This document shows, one piece after another, positions 41,856 to 50,814 of a stretch of DNA of 64,000 bases (position 1 is its first letter; each line of letters opens with the position of its first letter). The stretch spans positions 150,623 to 214,622 of the forward strand of contig NZ_JACOQH010000005.1 of NCBI RefSeq assembly GCF_014297335.1. Reading direction: 5' to 3'. The position numbers and the translations under genes are program-made. Origin of the DNA: Roseburia_D yibonii. GTDB taxonomy: Bacteria > Bacillota > Clostridia > Lachnospirales > Lachnospiraceae. The notes beneath the pieces are model-generated. The model did not search any database, was not told the DNA's origin, and worked only from the letters and a program-made list of their open reading frames with translations.

Positions 41856-44168
41856 CTATTTTACAAGCGCCACGTCTAAGACCTCCTGCATGTGTTCCAC
41901 ATACACGATCTCGAGTCCTTTTTTGATCTCCGGTGAGATCTCCGCAATATCCTTTTCATTCTTCTTCGGCACGCAGACCGTCACGATCCCCGCATTTTTT
42001 GCCGCAAGGATCTTCTCTTTCAGCCCGCCGATCGGCAGTACCCTGCCGCGCAGGGTGATCTCTCCGGTCATTGCGACATCCGCGCGCACCGGCTTTCCCG
42101 TAATCGCGGAAAACATCGCCGTTGCCATCGTGATACCGGCTGACGGTCCGTCCTTTGGCACGGCACCTTCCGGAATATGGATATGGATGTCATGCTCCGA
42201 AAAATACTTCCGGTCGATCCCGTGATCCTCACTGATGGAACGGATATAGCTGATCCCCGCCTGTGCCGACTCCTTCATCACATCACCGAGCTGTCCGGTC
42301 AGCTTGAACGCGCCTTTGCCCGGCATCACGTTCACTTCGATCTCCAACGTATCTCCGCCGACACTCGTCCACGCCAGTCCGCGCACGATCCCGACCTCAT
42401 CCGTCTCATTCTTCCTGTCATAGGTATACCGCTCCCTGCCGAGGTAACCGGAAAGATTCTGCTCCGTGATCTTCACGGATTTTTTCTCACCCTCATAGAT
42501 CTTCCGTGCAACCTTTCTGCAGATCTCCCCGAGCTTGCGCTCTAAATTACGAACCCCGGCTTCCCTGGTATAGCCCCGGATGATCTTTCTCATTGCCGCG
42601 TCACTGATCGAGAGCTCGTCCTCTTTTAATCCGTTCCGCTCTTTTTGCTTCTTTAACAAATGCTCTTTCGCGATATGCTCTTTCTCATTTTCCGTATAGC
42701 TTGAGACCTCGATCAGCTCCATACGATCCAGAAGCGGTCTCGGAATCCCCTGCACAGAATTTGCCGTCGCGATAAACAGCACCTCTGAGAGGTCGATCGG
42801 GATCTCCACATAGTGATCGCGGAATTTCTTATTCTGCTCCGCATCTAACACTTCAAGCAGTGCCGATGCGGTATCTCCCTTGTAATCGCTGCTCATCTTG
42901 TCGATCTCGTCTAAGAGCATCAGCGGATTTTTCACACCCGCGCTGCGCAGTCCGTTTACGATACGTCCCGGCATTGCCCCGACATAGGTTTTCCGGTGTC
43001 CGCGTATCTCTGCCTCATCGCGCACGCCGCCAAGCGAGATCCTGACGTATTTTTTATCCAACGCCCGCGCAACCGAACGCGCGATGCTGGTCTTTCCGGT
43101 TCCCGGCGGTCCGACCAGACAGATGATCGGGCTCTCGCCTTTCTTTGTCAGGTTGCGCACCGCCAGAAATTCCAGCATACGCTCCTTTACTTTTTCCAGT
43201 CCATAATGATCCTCATCCAGGATCTTTTTCGCGTTTTTCAGGCTTCTGTTGTCTCTTGATACTTTGTTCCACGGAAGTTCCAAAAGCGTCTCGATATAGC
43301 CCCGCGTCACCGCGCTCTCGGATGAATTCGAGCTGATATTTTTAAACCGGGAGATCTCTTTTTTGATCTTTTCCTTGGTTTTTTCATCCGCTTTTAACCT
43401 GCCGACCTCTTCTAAAAACTGATCCGCATCCGACTCCGTATTTTCCTCTCCGAGTTCCTCGCGTATCACTTTCATCTGTTCCCGCAGCAGATACTCCTTC
43501 TGGTTTTGATCCACATGTGCCTTGACTTTTTTCTGAAACTCGTTTTTGAGATCCATGATCTGTATTTCGTTTAACAGAAGCGTCACTAACACTTCATACC
43601 GTTCTGTCAGCGTAACCGCCTCCAGGATATGCTGTTTTTCCTCAAAGCGCACCGGCAGATTGTTGGAGATCTGATCCATGGCTTTCTCAAGATCATCCGC
43701 TTCTTTGATCTGTTTTAAAAATTCCTTGCCCATCTTCGGGTTTGCCATGCAGTACTTGGTAAAGGTTTCCTGCACGCCACGCAGCATCGCCTCTTTCGCT
43801 CCGTCTGAGAGGTCTTCCGTATCCGAAAAGGTCATTACCTCTGCTGCAAGATATGTTCCTTCCGAAAAAAGTTCCTGCAGCTGCGCGCGCGTCGTCCCTT
43901 CCACCAGAACGCGCACGATGTTGTCCTGCATCTTGATGACCTGCTTGATCGACGCAAGAATTCCGATCTGATAGAGATCCTCGGCTTCCGGTTCGTTTTC
44001 CTCGGCATTTCTCTGAGTAACAAGGAAAATCTGTTCATCATCCATCATCGCCTGCTCCACGGCATGGATCGAACGCTCCCTGCTCACATCAAAATGTGCG
44101 ATCATGCCCGGCAGAATCGTCATTCCACGCAGTGCCACCGCAGGAACTTTCTTTATCTGTTCACTCAC
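41856..44168 (-). CDS. lon: ATP-dependent protease Lon
   Basis: 770 residues, complete LonA. N-terminal substrate-binding domain (VPAVALRGMTILPGM), coiled-coil region, AAA+ module with GPPGTGKTS and MLLDEIDKM, and the C-terminal Ser-Lys protease domain with PKDGPSAGITM (Ser) and the Lys in GGLKEKILAA. The start is GTG at 44168, nine bases after AGGAGG. First gene after the clpX terminator, so it is probably transcribed separately from tig-clpP-clpX; followed by engB. Confidence 0.96.
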   Translation of the reverse strand: MSEQIKKVPAVALRGMTILPGMIAHFDVSRERSIHAVEQAMMDDEQIFLVTQRNAEENEPEAEDLYQIGILASIKQVIKMQDNIVRVLVEGTTRAQLQELFSEGTYLAAEVMTFSDTEDLSDGAKEAMLRGVQETFTKYCMANPKMGKEFLKQIKEADDLEKAMDQISNNLPVRFEEKQHILEAVTLTERYEVLVTLLLNEIQIMDLKNEFQKKVKAHVDQNQKEYLLREQMKVIREELGEENTESDADQFLEEVGRLKADEKTKEKIKKEISRFKNISSNSSESAVTRGYIETLLELPWNKVSRDNRSLKNAKKILDEDHYGLEKVKERMLEFLAVRNLTKKGESPIICLVGPPGTGKTSIARSVARALDKKYVRISLGGVRDEAEIRGHRKTYVGAMPGRIVNGLRSAGVKNPLMLLDEIDKMSSDYKGDTASALLEVLDAEQNKKFRDHYVEIPIDLSEVLFIATANSVQGIPRPLLDRMELIEVSSYTENEKEHIAKEHLLKKQKERNGLKEDELSISDAAMRKIIRGYTREAGVRNLERKLGEICRKVARKIYEGEKKSVKITEQNLSGYLGRERYTYDRKNETDEVGIVRGLAWTSVGGDTLEIEVNVMPGKGAFKLTGQLGDVMKESAQAGISYIRSISEDHGIDRKYFSEHDIHIHIPEGAVPKDGPSAGITMATAMFSAITGKPVRADVAMTGEITLRGRVLPIGGLKEKILAAKNAGIVTVCVPKKNEKDIAEISPEIKKGLEIVYVEHMQEVLDVALVK

Positions 44169-44199
44169 GATCCGTTTCCTCCTGTTGTCTTTTATACTT

Positions 44200-44233
44200 A
44201 GAAAATAAACTGCCTGAAAAGGACAGGCAGTTT
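44200..44233 (-). terminator. Terminator between clpX and lon
   Basis: Stem AAACTGCCTG / CAGGCAGTTT with a TCCTTTT loop and a T-rich tail on the minus strand. Confidence 0.78.
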
Positions 44234-44269
44234 ATGGCTTTTTGTTCTTATAACACTTGTATTTCGATC

Positions 44270-45529
44270 TTACGCGCTCTTTTCATTTCCTGTACAGGTA
44301 AGAAGTGCAGGCGCGTCTCCCATCACGGTATCCTTTGTGATCGTACACTTCGTAATACTCTCATCCGACGGGATCTTATACATCAGATCCATCATCGTCT
44401 CTTCCATGATCGCACGCAGTCCTCTCGCTCCGGTCTTACGTTCCATGGTCTTTTCCGCGATCGCCTCGATCGCGTCCTGATTAAACTCCAACTCCACGCC
44501 ATCAAGTTCAAACAGCTTTCTGTACTGTTTTACCAAAGAGTTCTTCGGCTCGGTCAGGATGCGCACCATAGCGTCCTTGTCTAACAGATCCAAAGATACT
44601 GTGACCGGTACACGGCCTACAAATTCCGGAATCAGTCCGAATTTCATAAAATCCTGCGGCAGTGCTTTTTTGAACAGCTCGCCCACATTCTTTTCTTCTT
44701 TTTCGGAAAGGATTCCGTTAAATCCGATTGATTTTTCATCCATACGGCTCTCGATGATCTTGTCAAGTCCGTCAAACGCTCCACCGCAGATAAACAGGAT
44801 ATTTGTCGTATCGATCTGGATCAGCTCCTGCTGCGGATGTTTTCTTCCACCCTGTGGCGGAACGGAAGCAACCGTTCCCTCTAAGATCTTTAACAGTGCC
44901 TGCTGTACGCCTTCGCCGGAAACATCTCTTGTAATAGAAACATTCTCAGATTTCTTGGTGATCTTATCGATCTCATCGATATAGATGATCCCGCACTGTG
45001 CGCGCTCGATATCGTAATCTGCTGCCTGGATCAACTTTAACAGAATATTCTCCACGTCCTCACCGACATAGCCTGCCTCGGTCAGTGTTGTGGCGTCTGC
45101 GATCGCAAACGGTACATTTAACACACGCGCAAGTGTCTGTGCGAGCAGTGTCTTACCGGATCCGGTCGGTCCGAGCATCAGGATATTACTCTTCTGCAGC
45201 TCCACACTGTCATCCGTCTCCGCCGTGATCCTCTTATAATGATTGTATACCGCAACAGAAAGCACTTTCTTTGCCTGTTCCTGTCCAATGACATAGTCAT
45301 CGAGAAACGCTTTCATTTCTTCCGGCTTGATCAGATTGATCTCCTGTGCCTCTGTCTCTTCCGGCACATCGTTCTCATCCAATTCTTCCTCTATAATCTC
45401 AGAACAGATGTCCACGCACTCATCACAGATATATGCCCCGTTCGGGCCTGCGATCAGTTTGCGGACCTGATCCTGGGATTTTCCGCAAAATGAGCATCTG
45501 ATTTTTTCATCGTTATTTCTGCCTGCCAT
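44270..45529 (-). CDS. clpX: ATP-dependent Clp protease ATPase subunit ClpX
   Basis: 419 residues. N-terminal Cys4 zinc-binding domain CSFCGKSQDQVRKLIAG...CDECVDIC, Walker A GPTGSGKT (about 118), Walker B IIYIDEIDKI, pore loop GYVGEDVEN, and the RKTGARGLR segment of the small domain. An IGF-type loop for ClpP docking is present as IGF in KSIGFNGIL. Directly downstream of clpP. Confidence 0.97.
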   Translation of the reverse strand: MAGRNNDEKIRCSFCGKSQDQVRKLIAGPNGAYICDECVDICSEIIEEELDENDVPEETEAQEINLIKPEEMKAFLDDYVIGQEQAKKVLSVAVYNHYKRITAETDDSVELQKSNILMLGPTGSGKTLLAQTLARVLNVPFAIADATTLTEAGYVGEDVENILLKLIQAADYDIERAQCGIIYIDEIDKITKKSENVSITRDVSGEGVQQALLKILEGTVASVPPQGGRKHPQQELIQIDTTNILFICGGAFDGLDKIIESRMDEKSIGFNGILSEKEEKNVGELFKKALPQDFMKFGLIPEFVGRVPVTVSLDLLDKDAMVRILTEPKNSLVKQYRKLFELDGVELEFNQDAIEAIAEKTMERKTGARGLRAIMEETMMDLMYKIPSDESITKCTITKDTVMGDAPALLTCTGNEKSA

Positions 45530-45592
45530 TCTTTCACCCCGTTATCTCTTAATTTTCTACTACATCTTATCTGATTTTCTCAAAGAAAGCAA

Positions 45593-45625
45593 CAGGGACA
45601 GTGCATAAAAACGTACTGTCCCCTG
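45593..45625. terminator. Hairpin after clpP
   Basis: CAGGGACAGT / ACTGTCCCCTG with a 12-base loop. The T-rich tail is better on the plus strand, so on the minus strand it may attenuate rather than fully terminate between clpP and clpX. Confidence 0.55.
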
Positions 45626-45633
45626 ATTTTTTC

Positions 45634-46215
45634 TTATCTGCTTGTAATTATATCATCAATCAGACCATATTCTTTTGCTTCTTCCGCAGAAAGATAATGG
45701 TCTCTTTCGGTGTCCGCGCATACGGTTTCATATGGCTTTCCGGTATTTGCTGCTAAAATCTCATTTAATTTCTTCTTGGTCTTTAAAATGTTCTCCGCAG
45801 CGATCTCAATCTCAGTAGCCTGACCTTTCGCTCCGCCGGATGGCTGATGAATCATAATTTCTGCATTCGGGAGTGCAAAACGTTTTCCCTTCGCACCGCC
45901 TGCTAACAGGAATGCGCCCATGCTTGCTGCAAGTCCGATACAGATCGTGGACACATCGCATTTGATATACTGCATCGTATCGTAGATCGCAAGTCCTGCT
46001 GTAACCATTCCACCCGGGGAATTGATGTATAACTGGATGTCTTTTCCCGGATCCTCAGACTCTAAAAACAATAACTGCGCAACCACAAGGCTTGCTGTTG
46101 TCTCGTTGACCTCTTCCCCAAGGAAGATGATACGGTCTTTTAATAATCTGGAGTAGATGTCGTAATTCCGTTCTCCTCTGCTTGTCTGTTCAATGACATA
46201 AGGTACTAAACTCAT
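45634..46215 (-). CDS. clpP: ATP-dependent Clp protease proteolytic subunit
   Basis: 193 residues, normal ClpP. Catalytic Ser in GLAASMGAFLL (about 98), His in AEIMIHQPSGG (about 123), Asp in CADTERDHYLSA (about 172). Forms the tetradecameric peptidase chamber for ClpX (next gene) and, by inference, ClpC with the MecA-type adaptor encoded at 31671. ATG 46215 with AGGAAGG upstream. Confidence 0.97.
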   Translation of the reverse strand: MSLVPYVIEQTSRGERNYDIYSRLLKDRIIFLGEEVNETTASLVVAQLLFLESEDPGKDIQLYINSPGGMVTAGLAIYDTMQYIKCDVSTICIGLAASMGAFLLAGGAKGKRFALPNAEIMIHQPSGGAKGQATEIEIAAENILKTKKKLNEILAANTGKPYETVCADTERDHYLSAEEAKEYGLIDDIITSR

Positions 46216-46263
46216 AATCCTGATCCTTCCTCCAATCTGATCTTGAAAGGGCGCTTATTCCTT

Positions 46264-47604
46264 TTATTCTTCGCTTTCAGCGGCTTCTGCTTCTTTTTCT
46301 TTCTTGCTCTTAGCTTTTGCGCGCTCTTTTACATTTTCCATGATAAGATCTACTGCTTTCTGGATCGCAAGATCTCTCTTCATGCTTTCTTTCTCAGAAT
46401 CGCCCATATATTCTTTTAACTTGTCAGCTTCCATACCGTAAGCTTTTGCCATCTTTTCGATCTCTTCTGCTACTTCATCATCGGAGATCTCGATGTTTTC
46501 TTCTTTTGCGATCTGCTCTAATACAAGGCTGCTCTTAATGCGTGTTACCGCTTCCGGGCGAACCTGTTCTTTTAACTTATCCATAGTTACACCGGAGAAC
46601 TGCATGTACTGATCTAAAGTCAGTCCCTGGCTTGCCATTCTCTGTGCGAACTCGTTGATCATGGAGTTCACCTGTGTATCGATCATTGCATCCGGCAGTT
46701 CCATGGTAGACTTGTCGATGATCTTCTGTACTGCTTCGTCTTCCTTGGTGCGTTTTGCTTCGTTTTCTTTTCTCTCGGTAAGTTTCTTCTTTACATCTTC
46801 CTTGTACTCAGCAAGTGTATTGAACTCAGAAACATCCTGTGCGAACTCGTCGTTTAATTCCGGAAGTTCTTTTGTCTTGATCTCATGGATCTTAACTTTG
46901 AATAATGCCGGCTTTCCTGCAAGATCTTTTGCCTGGTATTCTGCCGGGAAAGTAACGTTTACATCTACGTCATCTCCTGCATTCTTGCCAACTAACTGAT
47001 CTTCGAATGTATCGATAAAGGTATGGGAACCGATCTCGAGCGGATGGTTCTCTCCTTTGCCGCCTTCAAATGCAACGCCGTCTACAAATCCCTCGAAGTC
47101 GATGATCGCGGTATCGCCTTCCTGTACCGGTCTGTCTTCTACGGTAACTGTTCTTGCGTTTTTATTTCTTTCGTTTTCTACTTCTTTGTCTACTTCTTCA
47201 TCTGTTACGGATGTATCGATCTTTGTAACGGTTACACCCTTGTATTTTCCTAAGGTAACTTCCGGTCTTACAGCTACTTCTGCTGTGAAGATGAAAGATT
47301 TTCCTTTTTCGATCTGTGTTACGTCAACGGTAGGCTGGGAAACAATATCAAGTCCGCTTTCTTTTACAGCATCCGGATAGTTTTCCTGCATTAAGGTGTT
47401 TGCCGCATCTTCGTAGAAGATTGCCGGGCCATACATTTTTTCAACCATTGCTCTCGGCACTTTTCCTTTACGGAAGCCCGGAACGCTGATTCTGTTTTTC
47501 TGTTTCATGTATGCAGCCTGTAAAGCCTCTTCAACCTTTTCTGCCGGAACTTCAATCGTAAGTTTCGCCATATTCTTTTCTAAATTTTCTACCTGTACAC
47601 TCAT
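46264..47604 (-). CDS. tig: Trigger factor
   Basis: Ribosome-associated chaperone and prolyl isomerase, 446 residues. N-terminal ribosome-binding domain contains GFRKGKVPRAMVEK (family signature GFRxGKxP). FKBP domain at about 150-240 with IIDFEGFVDGVAFEGG and IGSHTFIDTFEDQLVG. C-terminal helical arms follow, ending in a Lys/Glu-rich tail. ATG 47604 behind GGAGGAAAC. Upstream partner of clpP and clpX, the conserved tig-clpP-clpX order. Confidence 0.97.
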   Translation of the reverse strand: MSVQVENLEKNMAKLTIEVPAEKVEEALQAAYMKQKNRISVPGFRKGKVPRAMVEKMYGPAIFYEDAANTLMQENYPDAVKESGLDIVSQPTVDVTQIEKGKSFIFTAEVAVRPEVTLGKYKGVTVTKIDTSVTDEEVDKEVENERNKNARTVTVEDRPVQEGDTAIIDFEGFVDGVAFEGGKGENHPLEIGSHTFIDTFEDQLVGKNAGDDVDVNVTFPAEYQAKDLAGKPALFKVKIHEIKTKELPELNDEFAQDVSEFNTLAEYKEDVKKKLTERKENEAKRTKEDEAVQKIIDKSTMELPDAMIDTQVNSMINEFAQRMASQGLTLDQYMQFSGVTMDKLKEQVRPEAVTRIKSSLVLEQIAKEENIEISDDEVAEEIEKMAKAYGMEADKLKEYMGDSEKESMKRDLAIQKAVDLIMENVKERAKAKSKKEKEAEAAESEE

Positions 47605-47719
47605 TGTTACTGTTTCCTCCTTATATATAAATATCCATGTACGCTCGAATTTCGCTATTAACAGTCATTTAAGCATTATAGCATAACATTTTCAAAATGA
47701 AAAGAGTTTTTTATGCAGA

Positions 47720-47747
47720 AAAAAAGACCGCCGTTTCGGACGATCTC
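47720..47747 (-). terminator. Terminator after the SASP gene
   Basis: Minus-strand stem AGATCGTC / GGCGGTCT (with G-T pairs) and a loop CGAAAC, followed by seven T residues. Confidence 0.75.
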
Positions 47748-47773
47748 TTTTTCCACTCCGCAAGTGCGGATTT

Positions 47774-47989
47774 TTATTTGCCGGACATCTGTTCTTCCTG
47801 CTTCATGATCATTTTTTTGACCATCTCGCCACCGATAGAACCTGCCTGTGCAGAAGTTAAATCTCCGTTGTAACCCTCTTTTAAAGGTACTCCGATCTCG
47901 CTTGCAACTTCCTGTTTGAAACGGTTCATGGCCTCTTTTGCCTGCGGCACAGCCATTTTGCTTGTGTTAGAATTTCCTGATCCTGTCAT
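47774..47989 (-). CDS. Alpha/beta-type small acid-soluble spore protein
   Basis: DNA-binding protein that coats and protects forespore DNA. 71 residues, start ATG 47989 behind GGAGGTAAG. Contains the family patterns AKEAMNRFKQEVASEIGV (with the germination protease site around S-E-I-G-V) and GDLTSAQAGSIGGEMVKKMI. Monocistronic with its own terminator. The leader upstream (to about 48090) has a hairpin GATAAGC/GCTTATC; a possible sigma-G -10 CATAATA at 48087-48093 lacks a well-placed -35. Confidence 0.95.
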   Translation of the reverse strand: MTGSGNSNTSKMAVPQAKEAMNRFKQEVASEIGVPLKEGYNGDLTSAQAGSIGGEMVKKMIMKQEEQMSGK

Positions 47990-48157
47990 GATTCTTACCT
48001 CCATAGTATTTTCTTCGTTTTATCTATATTCAGATAAGCTTTTTTCGTATCGCTTATCCTGATTCTATTATCTGCGAATCTCAAAATATTATGTTTGGTA
48101 AGTTTTTCTTATGATGCAAAATTTTTGTATCACAAAAACAATGCCGCGTCCGGTGTC

Positions 48158-48709
48158 TTAACGATTGTATACCAGATGCTTTCTCACATCCTCTACGAGC
48201 TCTTCGCTGCCGAAATAGGAAACGATCGCAAGTCCGAAATCGATGACCGTACCCATGCCGCGGCTGGTGATCACATTTCCGTCCGTAACCACATTGTCAT
48301 AGGAAACTGACGCGCCGGTCAGTTTCTCTTCAAAGCCCGGATGGCAGGTCGCCTTTTTTCCGTTCAGAATGCCGCACGCACCAAGAACGCTCGGTGCCGC
48401 ACAGATCGCGCATACCAGTTTTCCTGCCTCCGCAAATGCCTTTACCTGTGCCGTCACGCCCGCATGTGCGCCAAGGTTTAAGGTTCCCGGCATACCGCCC
48501 GGCAGGATGATCCCGTCAAGTTCAGAAAAATCCACATCCTCAAACAGCGCATCGGTCAAAAAGGTGATCTGATGGGAACCGGTCACTTCTTTTTCCCCGG
48601 TAATGGATATCGTTGTAATATCCATCTTTGCCCTTCTTATGATATCGACAACCGCAAGTCCCTCGATTTCCTCACAGCCGTCTGCAAAAAAGATTCCAAG
48701 TCTGCTCAT
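48158..48709 (-). CDS. DJ-1/PfpI/ThiJ family protein
   Basis: 183 residues. Class I glutamine-amidotransferase-like fold with the nucleophile-elbow Cys in LVCAICAAPSVL (about 100) and the acidic residue in FFADGCEEIE (about 14), as in DJ-1 and YajL. Members act as deglycases/chaperones or have unknown roles; no substrate can be stated. ATG 48709 behind a GGAGG-type site. Monocistronic. Confidence 0.9.
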   Translation of the reverse strand: MSRLGIFFADGCEEIEGLAVVDIIRRAKMDITTISITGEKEVTGSHQITFLTDALFEDVDFSELDGIILPGGMPGTLNLGAHAGVTAQVKAFAEAGKLVCAICAAPSVLGACGILNGKKATCHPGFEEKLTGASVSYDNVVTDGNVITSRGMGTVIDFGLAIVSYFGSEELVEDVRKHLVYNR

Positions 48710-48859
48710 TTTTTTGTTCCTCCCTGCTCCTGTATTTTTCTGAAAATCATTATAGCATGTCTCCTTTTTTTCCGCCAGTCTCGGATTTTCTTTTAAAAAA
48801 CGGGTATCCTGTGTTATACTGACTTTATTATTTATGAGGAAGAAAGGACGCGACCGGAC

Positions 48860-49321
48860 GTGGAAATCGAACGTAAATTTTTATTAAAAGAGCTGCCGGA
48901 ACATTTAGACCGGTATCCGTGCCACCGCATCGAACAGGGGTATCTGTGTACCGAACCTGTCGTGCGCATCCGCAGACAGGATGACGATTACATTTTAACC
49001 TACAAATCAAAAGGGCTTCTCGCGAGGGAAGAATATAATCTCCCGCTCACCAAAGAAGCCTATGACCATCTTGCCCCGAAAACGGACGGACTTTTGATCC
49101 AGAAGACCCGCTATAAGATCCCGTTTCTGGAAAAATATACGATCGAACTTGATATTTTCGACGGCGAACTCGCTCCGCTCACACTTGCCGAAGTGGAATT
49201 TGAGAGTGTGGATGAGGCAAATGCCTTTGTTCCGCCGGAATGGTTCGGCGAAGATGTCACCTATTCCACCGAATACCACAACAGCACTTTAAGCCAGAAA
49301 AAGCCGAACCGCCTTGCTTAA
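48860..49321 (+). CDS. CYTH domain (triphosphate tunnel) protein
   Basis: 153 residues, almost entirely one CYTH domain: N-terminal EIERKFLL (the ExExK motif), then VVRIRRQDDDYILTYKSKG and EIDIF-like YTIELDIFDGEL and LAEVEFES strands with alternating acidic and basic residues lining the tunnel. Small bacterial CYTH proteins are often tripolyphosphatases. The start is GTG at 48860. The 3' end overlaps the convergent DUF1653 gene by four bases. Confidence 0.9.
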   Translation: MEIERKFLLKELPEHLDRYPCHRIEQGYLCTEPVVRIRRQDDDYILTYKSKGLLAREEYNLPLTKEAYDHLAPKTDGLLIQKTRYKIPFLEKYTIELDIFDGELAPLTLAEVEFESVDEANAFVPPEWFGEDVTYSTEYHNSTLSQKKPNRLA

Positions 49322-49911
49322 CGCAGGCGGTTCACTTCATACTTGCAGAGCATTGCAAGCGCAGATTTCAATTTTTCATACCGTTGGTCAACCGGGCCAT
49401 CATCCACCGCAATATCAAGCGCCACCGCCAGATCATTGATCAGACGGTCCGTCATATCTCCCTGCATGGATGAAAGCAGTTTATATTTTTCATTATAGGT
49501 ATCCGCATCCAGGATCGCAAGCAGTCTCGGATCAACCCCGTTCGTTTCCTCCGGTTCCTGCGGCGTACTGTCTTTTGGTTCCCCGTTTTGCTGCGGCTTT
49601 GCGGTTTCCGCTTTTTTACTCTCAGGTTCCGCTTTTTCTTCGGGCTCCATGTTCTCCACAGTATCTTCCGCGGTTCTCCCGCGCTCTACTTTTTCAAAGC
49701 GGTACTGCTCCCGGCTGTCCGGACATTTCTCATGGTCCACTTCCCCAAGAAACATCGCAAGCGGACGGACATACACGGCAAAATCTCCATACAGTGCCTG
49801 ATAGACCACCATATCTTCGCCGGTCTCTGTGTGCTTTGCGACCGCGATCACCTGATATAATTTATTTTTGAAATGCCGGTAAAGTTCTCCCGGCTTTGGT
49901 ATCTGTCTCAT
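49318..49911 (-). CDS. DUF1653 domain protein with C-terminal helical extension
   Basis: 197 residues. The N-terminal ~75 residues match DUF1653: PKPGELYRHFKNKLYQVI, TGEDMVVYQALYGDF, VRPLAMFLGEVDH. An acidic, Pro/Glu-rich linker (about 85-125) follows, then a helical domain with RLLAILDADTYNEKYKLL and a final AMLCKYEVNRLR. The function of DUF1653 is unknown. Next gene downstream of the 193-residue membrane-anchored protein, with 16 bases between. Confidence 0.82.
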   Translation of the reverse strand: MRQIPKPGELYRHFKNKLYQVIAVAKHTETGEDMVVYQALYGDFAVYVRPLAMFLGEVDHEKCPDSREQYRFEKVERGRTAEDTVENMEPEEKAEPESKKAETAKPQQNGEPKDSTPQEPEETNGVDPRLLAILDADTYNEKYKLLSSMQGDMTDRLINDLAVALDIAVDDGPVDQRYEKLKSALAMLCKYEVNRLR

Positions 49912-49927
49912 GCTAACCTCTTCTTTC

Positions 49928-50509
49928 CTAACCTACATGCTGATCTAAGAGCGCAAGCCCCTCCATCACAAAATCTCTCTGCTCCGGCATTTTTACCTCA
50001 TAACCGGTCACCATCATCTGATGTACTTCTTCCATGTACGGACTTTGCTCGATCTTTGGCATAGAAAGTCCCATAGAATCCAGTATCACCGTTTCTTCCA
50101 CGTTGTATTCCCGCGTGTCCGTATCCTGATTTTCACGGAGTACACGGTCTAAGATCGCGCTTCCACTGCTCTTTTTTGCGGCCGGGACGTTTTTGGGTAC
50201 ACTGCTGCCCTGTGCGGTCTGCACCGGTCTTTGTCCATATCCCATCGCCATCTGTTTCTGATACGCACGCATCTGCCCCTGTGACGGCTGCTGATTTACC
50301 CGCTGCTGCACCGGCTGACCCTGCGGTATCGGTGGACGGTTCGCCCACGCCTGCTGCATTGGTGCGGTCTGCCCCGGCTGGCCGTTCCGCCACGCCGGAT
50401 TCGGCGGTATGAACTTCCGCGTTTTTTTCATTTTCCCTTTTCCCGACGCCGCTGCACCGAGCGCCACTAAAACGATCGTTATAACAAATGATAACAAAGA
50501 ACTTGCCAT
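49928..50509 (-). CDS. Membrane-anchored Gln/Pro-rich protein of unknown function
   Basis: 193 residues; start ATG 50509 behind GGGAGGAGAG (an in-frame GTG six codons upstream is inside that site). Residues about 4-24 are a membrane helix (SFVITIVLVALGAAA), then a basic stretch (KGKMKKTRKF), then a Gln/Pro/Asn-rich disordered middle with repeated QPG/QQ motifs. The acidic C-terminal ~60 residues look structured (ILDRVLRENQDTDTREYNV onward). No family recognised. Confidence 0.68.
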   Translation of the reverse strand: MASSLLSFVITIVLVALGAAASGKGKMKKTRKFIPPNPAWRNGQPGQTAPMQQAWANRPPIPQGQPVQQRVNQQPSQGQMRAYQKQMAMGYGQRPVQTAQGSSVPKNVPAAKKSSGSAILDRVLRENQDTDTREYNVEETVILDSMGLSMPKIEQSPYMEEVHQMMVTGYEVKMPEQRDFVMEGLALLDQHVG

Positions 50510-50603
50510 TTCATTCTCTCCTCCCACGTTATGTTCCTATTATACTAAATCCCCCTTTTTTTCACAACCGGAGATTTTGAAACGTCCCGGATACCTGACA
50601 ACA

Positions 50604-50635
50604 AAGGGAGCCGTTCCAAACGGAACCGCTCCCTT
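50604..50635 (-). terminator. Terminator after tRNA-Ile
   Basis: Stem AAGGGAGCGGTTCC / GGAACGGCTCCCTT with a four-base loop and TTTG tail on the minus strand. Confidence 0.85.
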
Positions 50636-50661
50636 ATAAATGCGTTTTTATTTTCTTTTCA

Positions 50662-50735
<74 letters not shown>

Positions 50736-50777
50736 TTCTCCTGTCGTGACAGGCTTTTTTGTCACGCAACAGTAGAA

Positions 50778-50806
50778 ATTATAGTATAGAAAACACGCGT
50801 TGTCAA
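50778..50806 (-). promoter_or_regulatory. Consensus promoter of tRNA-Ile
   Basis: TTGACA (50806-50801), 17-base spacer, TATAAT (50783-50778). A small hairpin CCTGTCACGACAGG lies between promoter and tRNA 5' end. Confidence 0.82.
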
Positions 50807-50814
50807 TCACTTTT

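Noticed and set aside
48015..48035. TGAATA...AATACTA upstream of the SASP gene as a sigma-G promoter
   Set aside because: The spacer is too short and transcription would start in or after the ribosome-binding site.
50163..50440. Overlapping ORFs on both strands in the Gln/Pro-rich gene
   Set aside because: Low-complexity sequence opens several frames; only the frame with start signals and the membrane helix is kept.
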